DNA from: Klebsiella variicola
Lineage (GTDB): Bacteria > Pseudomonadota > Gammaproteobacteria > Enterobacterales > Enterobacteriaceae
DNA: 64,000 nt
Direction of reading: 5' to 3'
Assembly (NCBI RefSeq): GCF_000828055.2
Contig: NZ_CP010523.2
Location: forward strand, 4,092,001 to 4,156,000
In this document: positions 41,777 to 51,192 of the stretch, one piece after another
Layout: each line of letters begins with the position of its first letter
How positions within the stretch are numbered: the first letter of the stretch is position 1
Position numbers and translations under genes: made by a program
The notes under the pieces: generated by a model
The model's database searches: none
The model's input: only the letters and a program-made list of their open reading frames with translations
Told to the model about the DNA's origin: nothing

Positions 41777-43261
41777 TCAATGGGATGCCAACGACAAAAT
41801 GGTTTCCTGGTCGGCTTCGTCTTTTTCCAGGATGCCGGTGATACGGCCTTCATGCATCACCATAACCCGATCACTCATGCCAAGGATTTCCGGCAGCTCA
41901 GAGGAGACCATAATGACCGCCACCCCCCGATTCGCCAGTTCACTGATCAGATGATAAATCTCCGCCTTCGCCCCGACGTCGATACCGCGGGTCGGCTCAT
42001 CGAGAATTAAGATTTTCGGTTGCGCTAACAGCCAGCGCGCAATCAGGACTTTTTGCTGATTCCCCCCGCTGAGGTTATTAATAATTTGATCCATCGTCGG
42101 CGTTTTAATATTGAGCCGGCGAATTTGCTCCATGCAGTCTTCGGCCATTTTCACGTGCTGGACAAAACCGCTCTTGCCGATATATTCCGGCATTTTGACG
42201 ATACTCATATTTTCCAGCACCGACAGCACCAGAAACAGGCCCGACTTTTTGCGGTCTTCGGTTAATAACGCCATCCCCTTTTCAATCGCCACGGAGGGGG
42301 AATCAATGGTCACCGGCGCCCCGTCGATCAGCACTTCGCCGCTGTCGAAGCGCTCCATACCGAACAGGCTTTCCATCACCTCGCTGCGCCCGGCGCCCAC
42401 CAGCCCGGCCACGCCAAGGATTTCACCGCGGCGTACAGTAAAGCTGACGTCATGGAACACGCCCTGGCGCGTCAGGTTGCGCACCGTCAGCACCTCTTCG
42501 CCGATGGTGTTATTAAATTTCGGAAACAGCTGAGTTAATTCGCGGCCCACCATCTGGGTGATCAGCGACTGCCGGGTAAATTCGGTGGTGTTTTTGCTCC
42601 CCACCCAGGTGCCGTCGCGAAACACGCTGATCTCATCGGTAATGGCAAAGATCTCATCCATTTTGTGACTGATATAGATGATCGCTTTACCCTGGGCGCG
42701 CAGGTCGCGGATGATGGTGAACAGGTGAGCCACCTCGCCTTCGGTCAGCGCCGAGGTGGGCTCATCCATGATCACGATATCCGCGTTCCACGAGACTGCT
42801 TTGGCAATCTCCACCATCTGCTGGGCGGCGATGCTCAGGTCGCCCACCAGCCGGTCGGCGGTTAAGCGGATATTAAGCTTGTCCAGCAGCGCCTGGGTCT
42901 GGCGGGTCAGCTGGCCGTGATCGACAAAGCCGTACTTCATCGGCTCGCGCCCCAGCCAGATATTCTCCGCCACCGTCATATGCGGCACCAGATTGAGCTC
43001 CTGGTGGATCATCGAGATCCCCGAGCGCAACGCATCCATGGTGTCGGTAAACTCCACCGGCTCCCCTTTCACGCGAATCGACCCTTTATCGGGGCGATAG
43101 ATACCGATCAGGCACTTCATCAGCGTGGATTTACCGGCGCCGTTCTCGCCCATCAGGGCATGCACCGTTCCCGGACGCACGCGCAATGAGACATTATCGA
43201 GCGCCTTCACGCCGGGGAAGAACTTACTGATACCTTCGGCTTCAAGTGCAAAAGCGTTCAT
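41777..43261 (-). CDS. Sugar/cyclitol ABC transporter ATP-binding protein (RbsA-like)
   Basis: A 494-residue tandem ATPase. The N-terminal half has Walker [10 protein letters not shown] near residue 38 and Walker [12 protein letters not shown] near 164; its signature is the degenerate DLSIAAQQM. The C-terminal half has the degenerate P-loop region GLVGAGRSE near 292, signature [11 protein letters not shown] and Walker [13 protein letters not shown]. This asymmetry is normal for RbsA-type proteins. It is the second gene of the transporter operon. Confidence 0.93.
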   Translation of the reverse strand: MNAFALEAEGISKFFPGVKALDNVSLRVRPGTVHALMGENGAGKSTLMKCLIGIYRPDKGSIRVKGEPVEFTDTMDALRSGISMIHQELNLVPHMTVAENIWLGREPMKYGFVDHGQLTRQTQALLDKLNIRLTADRLVGDLSIAAQQMVEIAKAVSWNADIVIMDEPTSALTEGEVAHLFTIIRDLRAQGKAIIYISHKMDEIFAITDEISVFRDGTWVGSKNTTEFTRQSLITQMVGRELTQLFPKFNNTIGEEVLTVRNLTRQGVFHDVSFTVRRGEILGVAGLVGAGRSEVMESLFGMERFDSGEVLIDGAPVTIDSPSVAIEKGMALLTEDRKKSGLFLVLSVLENMSIVKMPEYIGKSGFVQHVKMAEDCMEQIRRLNIKTPTMDQIINNLSGGNQQKVLIARWLLAQPKILILDEPTRGIDVGAKAEIYHLISELANRGVAVIMVSSELPEILGMSDRVMVMHEGRITGILEKDEADQETILSLASH

Positions 43262-43293
43262 ACATCCACCTCCGTACCACGGGTTGGCCAGGA

Positions 43294-44217
43294 CTATTTC
43301 TGATTACGGTTGGTAAATTCAGCCATGTTCTCTTTGGTGATCAGCTGATACGGCACGTCGATGATTTTTTCCACTTTCTCGCCGTTCGCCAGCTTGATGG
43401 CCGCGTCGACTGCGCCTTCACCCTGGCCTTTCGCATCCTGGAAGATGGTGGCGATCATTTTGCCGCTCTTCAGCATCTGCAGGGCATCCGGAGTGCCATC
43501 CACGCCAGCGATGAGAATATGGTTCGGGTTTTTGCCCAGTGCCTGCAGGGCGCCGATCGCCATTTCATCGTTGTTGGAGGCGATGGCCTGGATATCCTCA
43601 CCGCTGGTCATCCAGTTGCTGACCACGTCCACGGCGTCATTGCGGGTAAATTTCGCGGTCTGCTTCTGGACGATTTTGATGTTCGGGTATTTCGCCACCA
43701 CCTCTTCCACCCCTTTGGTACGATCGCGGGTGGACTCATTCGCCAGGTCGCCGAGCAGGATCGCCACATTGCCCTTACCGTTCATCGCTTTCGCCAGCGC
43801 TTCCATCTGCAGACGGCCGGCGAGAATGGAATCCGACCCCACATAGGCCATCTTGTCGGTCAGCTCCGCCTGCGGACGGCGGTTCACAAACACCAGCGGG
43901 ATCCCGGCTTTGGTGGCCTGATCCATAATCGGTTTCACCGCATTGGTATCCACCGGGTTGACGATAATGGCGTCCACCCCCTGACCGATAAAGTTTTGCA
44001 CCTGCTGCAGCTGCTGGGAGACATCCCCTTTTGCGTCCTCGATCTGCGATTTAACGCCGTCTTTTTTCATCTCTTTTTGCATCGAGGTCCGCAGGATCGT
44101 CAGGAAGTTATCGTCAAACAGCGCCATGGAGACGCCAATAGAGACGTCTTTTGCCATAACCACCGTAGGCAGCATGCAGGCTAACAAAGAGGCAACAATC
44201 GTTTTCTTAATATTCAT
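43294..44217 (-). CDS. Sugar/cyclitol-binding periplasmic protein (RbsB/IbpA-like)
   Basis: A 307-residue binding protein from ATG 44217 with a signal peptide [22 protein letters not shown]. The mature part has [20 protein letters not shown], then [20 protein letters not shown] and [16 protein letters not shown], typical of the ribose and inositol binding group. It is the first gene of the operon with the ATPase and permease. A CRP site lies upstream. The ligand is not determinable; myo-inositol or a related sugar is the best guess from the neighbours. Confidence 0.92.
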   Translation of the reverse strand: MNIKKTIVASLLACMLPTVVMAKDVSIGVSMALFDDNFLTILRTSMQKEMKKDGVKSQIEDAKGDVSQQLQQVQNFIGQGVDAIIVNPVDTNAVKPIMDQATKAGIPLVFVNRRPQAELTDKMAYVGSDSILAGRLQMEALAKAMNGKGNVAILLGDLANESTRDRTKGVEEVVAKYPNIKIVQKQTAKFTRNDAVDVVSNWMTSGEDIQAIASNNDEMAIGALQALGKNPNHILIAGVDGTPDALQMLKSGKMIATIFQDAKGQGEGAVDAAIKLANGEKVEKIIDVPYQLITKENMAEFTNRNQK

Positions 44218-44647
44218 AGTTGATCCTTGATTTTGTAGGTACGCCGGTGAATGAAACAAAATGAAAAATTAATTTCAGTTACGTTGCGGCAAATGTCTGC
44301 TGTGATATCGACGACGCTGCGGCACCTCTCGCACTCCATCGTGATCTAAATCACAAATTACGGCTGTTTTTTCATCACTTTTTTGAAACGTTAGTCCATT
44401 TACGCCGCAACCTGGGTTTCAGACCATTTATTTCATTAACAAGACATTTGAAACTTTTATAAGTAAATAACTGAAATGAAAATTTTAAAACTATGCAGTA
44501 ACAGAATTTTGACAGACATCTAACATTGCCGCATAAATGAGCGAAAAATGAGAGGCAGACAACGCTTTGACGCGATCGCTTCCCCGCCAGGCGGGTATTT
44601 ACCCGCCAGGGATAGTCATGCGGTCAGGAGGGGATACGCCGACCGAC
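44218..44647. promoter_or_regulatory. Promoter region of the ABC operon
   Basis: A 430-base AT-rich stretch. It contains the CRP site at 44340-44355 and a hairpin GGCGGGT-ATTT-ACCCGCC at 44590-44607 after the LacI-type gene. The TGATGGAAATCCATCA motif found elsewhere in the region is not seen here. No gene is supported. Confidence 0.6.
44340..44355. promoter_or_regulatory. CRP site upstream of the ABC transporter
   Basis: CGTGA-TCTAAA-TCACA matches the CRP consensus TGTGAN6TCACA except for the first base. It lies 123 bases before the binding-protein start and implies catabolite control. Confidence 0.65.
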
Positions 44648-45667
44648 TCAGTCGACGTTTTCGGCGCTGTAGAGGATAAAGTCGACTTTACCGTCGGCAT
44701 AGGTTTGCGGCTGGTAGCCGGACTCCAGATGGCGCAGCATCAGGTCGATCGCCAGCTGGGCGTGTTGGCGGGTGTTCTGATCGAGCGTTAACGCCAGACT
44801 CCCCTTCGCCAGCTGCTGCCGGGTGGTGTTGTAACGCTCATGGGTGATCCAGCAGACGTCGCCTTCGCGGCGGTGGCGGGCCAGCGCCTCGGCAATCTGG
44901 GTATTGCCAAGCCCGGTGTTATAGATCCCAACAATATTCCGGCTGCGGCACAGGGCCTGTTCCAGCAGGCGGGTGATCTGCTCCCGCCGCTCCTCACCCG
45001 CCAGCACGTCGCTGAGCTGCAGGTGGGGAAAGCGCTGGCTCAGCACCTCGCGAAACCCCTGAATGCGCAGGCGATGCGCGCTGTAATCTTGCCGGCCGCT
45101 GACCATCAGCACCTCGCCGGGCCGCGGCGTCATCCTCCCCAGCATTAACCCCGCCGTGCGGCCAGCCTGCAGCTGATTGATCCCCACGTGGCAGAGTCGG
45201 TCGGCGCCGGGCAGGTCCGTCGCCAGGGTGATCGCCGGGACGCCCGCCTCCCGGCAGCGGCGCAGCGCGTCGTGCACTGCGGGATGGTCATTGCCGAAGA
45301 CGATGATCCCCTGACGCTGCTGGCAGCTGCGCACAATGCGCCGGGCCAGGGTCGTCGGCTGCGACTCCGGGACAAAGGTGCGGTGCAGGGTCAGACGGCG
45401 ATAGCCGAGGCTATCCGCCACGGCGGCAAAATCCTGCGCCAGCTGGGGAAAGAAGAACGAGTCATTGCTGCTGAGAAAGACCTCAACCTGCCAGGGAAAG
45501 CGGTGCTCCTCCGGCAGGATCCGCTTCAGCCCCGCCTCGCGCGCCGCCTGCAGCACTTTGCGGGTGGTCTGCGGCGATACGCCGCCGCGTTCGTTCAGCA
45601 CCCGGTCAACGGTGGCCACGCCGACGCCAATCTGTCTGGCCAGCATCGCCAGTGAAATGTTTTTCAT
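44648..45667 (-). CDS. LacI-family transcriptional regulator
   Basis: A 339-residue regulator from ATG 45667 with GAGAGGGG upstream. The helix-turn-helix is ISLAMLARQIGVGVATVDRV (valine-aspartate in place of the usual valine-serine), followed by a type-1 periplasmic-binding domain of the sub-group with the motif CHVGINQLQAGRTAGLMLGR. It is divergent from the iolG-like gene, and the TGATGGAAATCCATCA palindrome lies between them. It probably controls both that gene and the operon at 47020-50150, whose upstream region carries the same palindrome. Confidence 0.9.
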   Translation of the reverse strand: MKNISLAMLARQIGVGVATVDRVLNERGGVSPQTTRKVLQAAREAGLKRILPEEHRFPWQVEVFLSSNDSFFFPQLAQDFAAVADSLGYRRLTLHRTFVPESQPTTLARRIVRSCQQRQGIIVFGNDHPAVHDALRRCREAGVPAITLATDLPGADRLCHVGINQLQAGRTAGLMLGRMTPRPGEVLMVSGRQDYSAHRLRIQGFREVLSQRFPHLQLSDVLAGEERREQITRLLEQALCRSRNIVGIYNTGLGNTQIAEALARHRREGDVCWITHERYNTTRQQLAKGSLALTLDQNTRQHAQLAIDLMLRHLESGYQPQTYADGKVDFILYSAENVD

Positions 45668-45681
45668 CGCCCCTCTCTTCA

Positions 45682-45697
45682 TGATGGAAATCCATCA
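45682..45697. promoter_or_regulatory. Operator TGATGGAAATCCATCA between LacI-type gene and iolG-like gene
   Basis: TGATGGA-AA-TCCATCA is a perfect 7-bp-arm inverted repeat, 15 bases from the regulator start. The identical 16-mer occurs at 50228-50243 upstream of another operon of this region. Confidence 0.7.
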
Positions 45698-45768
45698 AAA
45701 CGGCAGTGTCAGTGAGTTTAGCAAACCGATTATGGTGGCAACGTCCCCTCGCCATTCTGGAGAAAAAA

Positions 45769-46776
45769 ATGATCTGCAAACGTTTTGCCCTGGTAGGCAG
45801 TGGTTTTATCGGTCAGGTTCATGCCGCCAGTCTTGCCCGTCATGAAGGAAGTGCGCTGACGATGGTGGCCGATGCCGCCCCGGAGCGCGCCCAGGCGCTG
45901 GCCGCCCGCTATGGCGCCCGGGCGGTGACAGTGAGCGAGGCGATCCATAGCGACGCCATCGACGCGGTGCTGATCGCCAGTTCAACCCCGTCGCATGCCG
46001 AACTGCTGGAAGCCGCCGCCCGGGCGGGCAAGGCGGTCTATTGCGAAAAACCGATCGACCTCTCCCTGGCGCGCGCCCGTGAGGTGGTGGAGCGGGTGCT
46101 CCCCCTGAACGTGCCGGTGACTGTCGGCTTTAACCGGCGCTTCGACAGCAGCCATCAGCAGCTCCGCCGCCAGCTGGAGCAAGGGCTGATCGGCCGGGTC
46201 GAGCTGGTGCAGATGGTCTGCCGCGCCTCCACCATGCCGCCGCTCGACTATCTGCGCAGCTCCGGCGGCCAGATGCGCGATCAGGCGATCCACTTCTTCG
46301 ATCTCCTGCGCTTTCTCACTGGCGATGAAGTGCGTACCGTGGCGGCGATGGGCGCGGCGCTGGCCCTGCCGGACATTGCCGAATTTGGCGATGTCGACAC
46401 CTCCATCCTGATGATGCAGATGCGCGGCGGCGCGCTGGCGCAGCTGGACAACACCCGCCGCACCGGCCACGGGTATGATGAACGGATCACGCTGCTGGGC
46501 GCCGAAGGCGCGCTGGAGTCCGGTAGCCAGTCGCCGGCGGGCCCTACCCTGTGGCGCGGCAATCAGCGCATTGAGCCGGGCCTGTGGCCGGACTGGTTCA
46601 GCCGGGTACAGGGATCTTATTACCAGCATCTTGACGCCTTTATTCGCGCCCTGAATGGTGAAACCGTGGCCGATCTGCCCGGCCTGCTGGACGGCCTGCA
46701 GGCGCAGGCCATTGCCGAAGCGGCGGTTCAGTCCCTGCAGCATGGTCAGTTTATCGCCGTCGACGACTGTCGCTGA
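45769..46776 (+). CDS. Gfo/Idh/MocA dehydrogenase, inositol 2-dehydrogenase-like
   Basis: A 335-residue NAD-dependent dehydrogenase from ATG 45769 with GGAG upstream. The Rossmann motif is FALVGSGFIGQVHAASLARH, the lysine motif is VYCEKPIDLSLARAREVVER and the catalytic region is SSGGQMRDQAIHFFDLLRFL. The CEKP and DxxxH pattern matches inositol 2-dehydrogenases (IolG), which make scyllo-inosose. It stands alone on the forward strand, divergent from the LacI-type regulator. Confidence 0.88.
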   Translation: MICKRFALVGSGFIGQVHAASLARHEGSALTMVADAAPERAQALAARYGARAVTVSEAIHSDAIDAVLIASSTPSHAELLEAAARAGKAVYCEKPIDLSLARAREVVERVLPLNVPVTVGFNRRFDSSHQQLRRQLEQGLIGRVELVQMVCRASTMPPLDYLRSSGGQMRDQAIHFFDLLRFLTGDEVRTVAAMGAALALPDIAEFGDVDTSILMMQMRGGALAQLDNTRRTGHGYDERITLLGAEGALESGSQSPAGPTLWRGNQRIEPGLWPDWFSRVQGSYYQHLDAFIRALNGETVADLPGLLDGLQAQAIAEAAVQSLQHGQFIAVDDCR

Positions 46777-47019
46777 GTGGTTGCGTGGCAACCGCCATCA
46801 GGCGCTGTACCAGCCTTTATGCCGGGCGGCGGCGATGCCTTGCCCGGCCTACATAACACAGGCATTAATCCACTTTAATATCAAACGGTTGCAGTAAAAT
46901 CGTAGGCCCGCGCAAGCGCAGCGCCGCCGGGCAACAGACATCCGGCATCGTACGCGTCCTGGTGCCGGGCAATGGCAGACACGCTCGCGCTATCTGCAAA
47001 CCAAAGCCCGGCCGGCTCC
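46777..47019. repeat. REP units between convergent genes
   Basis: Two REP palindromes are seen: 46820-46851 (gccgggcggc to gcccggcctac) and 46902-46932 (gtaggcccgcgcaagcgcag to gccgggc). The flanking dehydrogenase genes are convergent. Confidence 0.65.
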
Positions 47020-48051
47020 TTAGCGTTCTTCGTTAAACACCGCGCCCACCTGGCGCCGCACCTCATCCATCACCTGCAGATTCTGCAGCACCCGACTGAG
47101 CGGCCGCAGCGGCGAGTCCCGCAGCCCCTGCCCGATGCACCAGGCAAAATGCTCCGCCTGCCAGAACAGCTGGTCGTAGCGATTGCGCGGCTCTTCCCAG
47201 CGCAGCACCTGCCCGCCCTGGCTGGCGGCGAGCGTAAAGCCGCCGGGGGCGTAAAACTGACCGTCGATCGTCAGGGTCGCCTGGCGTCCGGCCACCACCG
47301 CCCCGCCCGGCGTGTTGCTGAACAACGTCGTGTTTAACAACCCCTGCATCCCGTTCTGCCAGCTAAACAGCATCGACGTCTGACCGTTAAGCCCCTCCGC
47401 CGTGGCGCTGCCGCGGGCGACAATCTCCTGCGGCATGCCGCCCACCATCAGCGCAAACGAGGTCAAATAGCTGCCGAGGTCCATCATCGGCCCGCCGGCA
47501 AGGTCGGCATTGAAGATGCGGTGGTCGGGGGTGAAATACTCGCCGTGATCGGCCAGCAGGGTATGCAGGTCGCCGAGCGCCCCATCCTCCAGCAGCTGGC
47601 GGATCACATCATATTTCGGCGCGTAATCGCACCACATTGCCTCCAGCGCCAGCTTCCCCTGGCGGGCGGCTTCGGCCTGCAGCTCACGCCCTTCGCCGAG
47701 GTTGAGCGCGAAGGGCTTCTCAATCAGCACGTGTTTACCCGCCTTCAGCGCCTGCATGCCGTCGGGAAAGTGATGGTTGTGCGGCGTCGCAATGTACACC
47801 GCATCAATATCCGGGCGTGCCAGCATCTCCTCCACCTGGCCGTAAGCCTGGGGGATCCCCCATTCCGCGGCCACCCGCTCGGCCTTCGCCTGGCTGCGGG
47901 AGGCCACCGCCACCACCTGCTGCCGGCTGTAGGTTTTCAATGCATGAACAAAGCGCTCGGCGATCCAGCCGGGACCGATAATGCCCCAGCGCAGGGAGGG
48001 AATGCTCTGCGCCGCCGGGCGGCGCGGGGTCGGTAAGTGTGAGGGAAACAT
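47020..48051 (-). CDS. Gfo/Idh/MocA-family oxidoreductase
   Basis: A 343-residue dehydrogenase. The Rossmann start is SLRWGIIGPGWIAERFVHAL, with the EKP motif in GKHVLIEKPFALNLGEGREL. The catalytic-region segment AGGPMMDLGSYLTSFALMVG resembles the trans-1,2-dihydrodiol/D-xylose dehydrogenase branch more than IolG. It is the last gene of a three-gene operon, nine bases after another dehydrogenase. Its substrate may be a sugar or glycoside, unknown. Confidence 0.88.
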   Translation of the reverse strand: MFPSHLPTPRRPAAQSIPSLRWGIIGPGWIAERFVHALKTYSRQQVVAVASRSQAKAERVAAEWGIPQAYGQVEEMLARPDIDAVYIATPHNHHFPDGMQALKAGKHVLIEKPFALNLGEGRELQAEAARQGKLALEAMWCDYAPKYDVIRQLLEDGALGDLHTLLADHGEYFTPDHRIFNADLAGGPMMDLGSYLTSFALMVGGMPQEIVARGSATAEGLNGQTSMLFSWQNGMQGLLNTTLFSNTPGGAVVAGRQATLTIDGQFYAPGGFTLAASQGGQVLRWEEPRNRYDQLFWQAEHFAWCIGQGLRDSPLRPLSRVLQNLQVMDEVRRQVGAVFNEER

Positions 48052-48060
48052 AGCGGCTCC

Positions 48061-49233
48061 TTAGTCTTTAACCACGTTCACCCAGCGACGGCTGGCCATC
48101 GAGGCTTCAATCGCCGACAGCACGCGCTGATTCTGCAAACCAAATTCGAAGTTGGGATAGCAGTCGCCCTCCCCGCAAATCCCCTGCACCAGGTCATGCA
48201 CTTCGATCACCTTGACGTCAAAATAGCCCAGCCCACCGCCGCCAAAATCGAAGCCGAAGAAGCCGGCATAGGCCGGGATCTGGCTCCCGGCATACAGCGT
48301 CTTAAAGCCGCGGTCGTGTTTATCATCGTTGAAGCGATATACCTGCAGTTCGTTAAAGCGCTCCCCGTCCATATACAGCGTGCCTTCGGTGCCGGAGACC
48401 TCCCAGAACACGCCGAAGATCCGCCCGGCGGCGATGCGCGAGGCCTCAATCACTCCCGCCGCGCCGCTGTCGAAATTGACCAGGCACTGAACCTGATCGT
48501 CATTTTCTACTTCCCGCCACTCGGCATCGGCCGCGACCCGGCTGGCATACCCGGCATCGCGCTGCGGCACCGGACGCTGGCGCAGGCAGGTTTGCGCGCT
48601 GGCGGTCACTTCGCGGATCCCGCCCAGCAAAAACTGGGCGACCGACAGGGTATGGGCGCCAAGGTCGCCAAGCGCCCCGCTGCCGCCGAGGGTTTTCGAG
48701 CAGCGCCAGGACCAGGGCAGGTTAGGGTCGTTATAAAACCCCTGATCAAAGGTGCCGCGAAAGCGCACCGGTTCGCCAATATCGCCCCGGGCGATAATCT
48801 GCTTTGCCAGCAGTGCCGCCGGCGTTTTGATGTTGTTAAAGGCCACCATGGTCTTCACCCCCGCGCGCCGTGCCGCCTGCGCCATCTCCTGCGCCTGCTG
48901 CTCGTTGACCGCCAGCGGCTTCTCGCAATAGACATGTTTACCCGCCGCGATCGCCGCCATCGCCATTGTGTAGTGCAGATGGTTCGGCGAGGTGATATCC
49001 ACCACATCAACCTGCGGATCGTTTACCAGCTCGCGCCAGTCGCCGTAGGCCTTTTCCGCCCCCAGTTTCGCCGCATGGCGTTCAGCCAGCGCCTGATCCT
49101 GATCCGCCAGCGCGTAGAGATGCGGGCGCTTCGGCAGATCGGGATAGAACATGGCCGCGCGACGGTACGCGTCAGCGTGTGCCTGACCCATAAAACCCGA
49201 GCCGATAAGACCGATATTTAACCGCGCGCTCAT
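48061..49233 (-). CDS. Gfo/Idh/MocA-family oxidoreductase
   Basis: A 390-residue dehydrogenase starting at ATG 49233, which overlaps the TIM-barrel gene stop by four bases (ATGA). It has LNIGLIGSGFMGQAHADAYR at the start, HVYCEKPLAVNEQQAQEMAQ, and a catalytic block GSGALGDLGAHTLSVAQFLL. A long C-terminal region (FGFDFGGGGLGYFDVKVIEV) is typical of the larger sugar-dehydrogenase branch that includes glycoside 3-dehydrogenases. It is the middle gene of the operon. Confidence 0.9.
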   Translation of the reverse strand: MSARLNIGLIGSGFMGQAHADAYRRAAMFYPDLPKRPHLYALADQDQALAERHAAKLGAEKAYGDWRELVNDPQVDVVDITSPNHLHYTMAMAAIAAGKHVYCEKPLAVNEQQAQEMAQAARRAGVKTMVAFNNIKTPAALLAKQIIARGDIGEPVRFRGTFDQGFYNDPNLPWSWRCSKTLGGSGALGDLGAHTLSVAQFLLGGIREVTASAQTCLRQRPVPQRDAGYASRVAADAEWREVENDDQVQCLVNFDSGAAGVIEASRIAAGRIFGVFWEVSGTEGTLYMDGERFNELQVYRFNDDKHDRGFKTLYAGSQIPAYAGFFGFDFGGGGLGYFDVKVIEVHDLVQGICGEGDCYPNFEFGLQNQRVLSAIEASMASRRWVNVVKD

Positions 49234-50150
49234 GCTGCGTGCTCCTCTGACGGTGAAGGGGAAGATAAATGGTGCGCCAGCCAGGCATAGGCGCGGCGGG
49301 CGGTGGCCAGCGGCGGCGCCATCGCCGGGTCCTGCTCGGCTTCGATAATCAGCCAGCCGCGGTAGTCACTGCGCCGGACGAAGTCGAGGATCGGCGCATA
49401 GTCGATGCAGCCGTCGCCGGGGATGGTAAACAGCCCGGCGCGCACCGCCTCGTTAAAGCTCAGGTTTTCACGATACAGACGCCCCAGCACCTGCGGACGG
49501 ACGTCTTTCAGATGCAGATGGCGGATACGGTGGCCATATTTTTGCAGCACGCGCGGGATCTCGACCCCGGCGACAAAGGCGTGTCCGGTATCAAACGCCA
49601 GCCCGACGTTGTCATGGGTATGGGACAGAAACCGCTCCAGCTCGTCATCGTGCTCCACCAGCATCATCAGATGATGGTGATAGGCCAGCTGGAGGCCATA
49701 GTCGCGCAGCAGCAGGTCGGCAAAGGTATTTAGCTTGTGGCAATACGCCGCCAGGCTGACACGGCTTAACGGCGGCGAGAGTGAAATAGGCTCATCAAGC
49801 GGGGTTTCACCCGGCAGTTGCCCGCACTCGCCGTAAACCATCACCCTCGCGCCGAGCTGCCGGAGGAGTTGCGCGTGCTCCCGCACCGCCTCCAGCTCCG
49901 CTTCCACGCTGCGCTCGGCCAGCAAGCCGCTGTACCAGCCGGACGCCAGGCGCAGGTCAGCCGCCGCCAGCAGCGGGCCCAGCGTCTCTGCCTGGCGGGG
50001 AAATTTCCGTCCTAACTCAATGCCCTGATAGCCCGCCTCCCGCGCCTCGCGCAGGCAGGTATCCAGGGGGATATCGCCGCCTAAATCCTCCAGCACATCG
50101 TTGGTCCAGCACAGGGGGCTCACGCCCCACTGCAGATGCTCTGTCGCCAT
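49230..50150 (-). CDS. TIM-barrel sugar isomerase/epimerase, IolE-like
   Basis: A 306-residue xylose-isomerase-like protein, first in a three-gene operon. The start MATEHLQWGVSPLCWTNDVL and the segments AYHHHLMMLVEHDDELERFL, VGLAFDTGHAFVAGVEIPRV and RHLHLKDVRPQVL carry the metal ligands seen in IolE (inosose dehydratase) and IolH-type proteins. The C-terminal YRGWLIIEAEQDP block is IolE-like. A TGATGGAAATCCATCA operator lies upstream. It probably acts on a keto product of the neighbouring dehydrogenases. Confidence 0.9.
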   Translation of the reverse strand: MATEHLQWGVSPLCWTNDVLEDLGGDIPLDTCLREAREAGYQGIELGRKFPRQAETLGPLLAAADLRLASGWYSGLLAERSVEAELEAVREHAQLLRQLGARVMVYGECGQLPGETPLDEPISLSPPLSRVSLAAYCHKLNTFADLLLRDYGLQLAYHHHLMMLVEHDDELERFLSHTHDNVGLAFDTGHAFVAGVEIPRVLQKYGHRIRHLHLKDVRPQVLGRLYRENLSFNEAVRAGLFTIPGDGCIDYAPILDFVRRSDYRGWLIIEAEQDPAMAPPLATARRAYAWLAHHLSSPSPSEEHAA

Positions 50151-50722
50151 CTTGTTCTCCTTTTCACCCTGTGGTCTTGTCTGGCGTCACTATAAGCAGG
50201 CGACGACCGACGATGAAAACGGAGAAATGATGGAAATCCATCATTGCGCTGGCGATATATCCGCTATTTCAGGTAACCCTGAAAAATAAATGGAAATAAT
50301 GCTTGCCGCCGGCTTATTTTGCGGCTAAAAATTACTGGCTTAATAACCCGCTTCAGAGGTTATCCCTTTCATTCGAAATATGATGATAGCAATATGAAAA
50401 AAACTCAACACCGCACCGGCGCGGGCTTTAGCCGCGCGCCCAGGCCTGGCCTGCTGTTATTTGCGTAAGTGACAAATAGTCACTTTTAAAACATCAATTA
50501 CTTAACATTCTCTCTGCAATAATATGACATGCAGCGGGAAGGTACAGTGATAAATAAAATCAGGGTAATGATGTTTTACCAATAAATAACCCATCTCCTT
50601 CCTGCTAGTTATTTATCAGGAATGGCTGCGGTTATATTTATTCTGACGCCACCGGGAGAATGCACCAATGTGTATCAACCTTTATGACAATGCACGCCGC
50701 TATCGCGATGAGAAACAATAAG
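50151..50722. promoter_or_regulatory. Divergent intergenic region with two palindromic operators
   Basis: A 572-base gap. AATGATGGAAATCCATCATT (50226-50245) extends the shared operator to 9-bp arms. AAGTGAC-AAATA-GTCACTT (50467-50485) is a second, different palindrome. A hairpin GCGCGG-GCTTTAG-CCGCGC lies at 50419-50437. No gene is supported. Confidence 0.65.
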
Positions 50723-51148
50723 ATGAATAAGACCTGGCTTTTCACCACCCTCACCCTGGCGCTGGTCGCCGCCGCGCCGGCCCACGCCATTAGCGCGAAA
50801 TACCGGGAACAGCTTGAACGTTCCGGCTGCACGCAGATGACCGACGGGACCACCTGCGATATTCATAAAACCAAAGCCGAGAATGCCGCCGCCGCGCAGC
50901 AGGCCAGCAGCGGCTTCGACCCCTGGGTGGGCACCTGGTATGTTTATACGGAGTATGGCGATAAAATTGATGAGATTACCGTCACCGCTAAAACGGTGAA
51001 AACCCATGGTCATCTGGTCGAGGCGGCGAAAGCCAGCCAGGGCAAACTGACTTTCCGGGTGAAAAGCTCAGCCTTTACCCTCAACAACGCCTTTAACGGC
51101 AGCTGGACAAACGGCAGCCAGCGCGGCTCCCTGCAAAAAGTGCAGTAA
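50723..51148 (+). CDS. Small secreted protein of unknown function
   Basis: A 141-residue protein from ATG 50723, which gives a clean signal peptide (MNKTWLFTTLTLALVAAAPA then HA). An in-frame ATG at 50660 is possible, but no good ribosome site is seen for either. The mature part has two cysteines (SGCTQMTDGTTCDI) that may form a disulfide, and a C-terminal beta-rich segment (VGTWYVYTEYGDKIDEITVT; LNNAFNGSWTNGSQRGSL) resembling small lipocalin-like or DUF proteins. I do not recognise the family. It is likely periplasmic. Confidence 0.7.
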   Translation: MNKTWLFTTLTLALVAAAPAHAISAKYREQLERSGCTQMTDGTTCDIHKTKAENAAAAQQASSGFDPWVGTWYVYTEYGDKIDEITVTAKTVKTHGHLVEAAKASQGKLTFRVKSSAFTLNNAFNGSWTNGSQRGSLQKVQ

Positions 51149-51192
51149 TCTCCCCGCCCCTGCCATCCGGCGGGGGCGGAAAGCCGGGTGCG

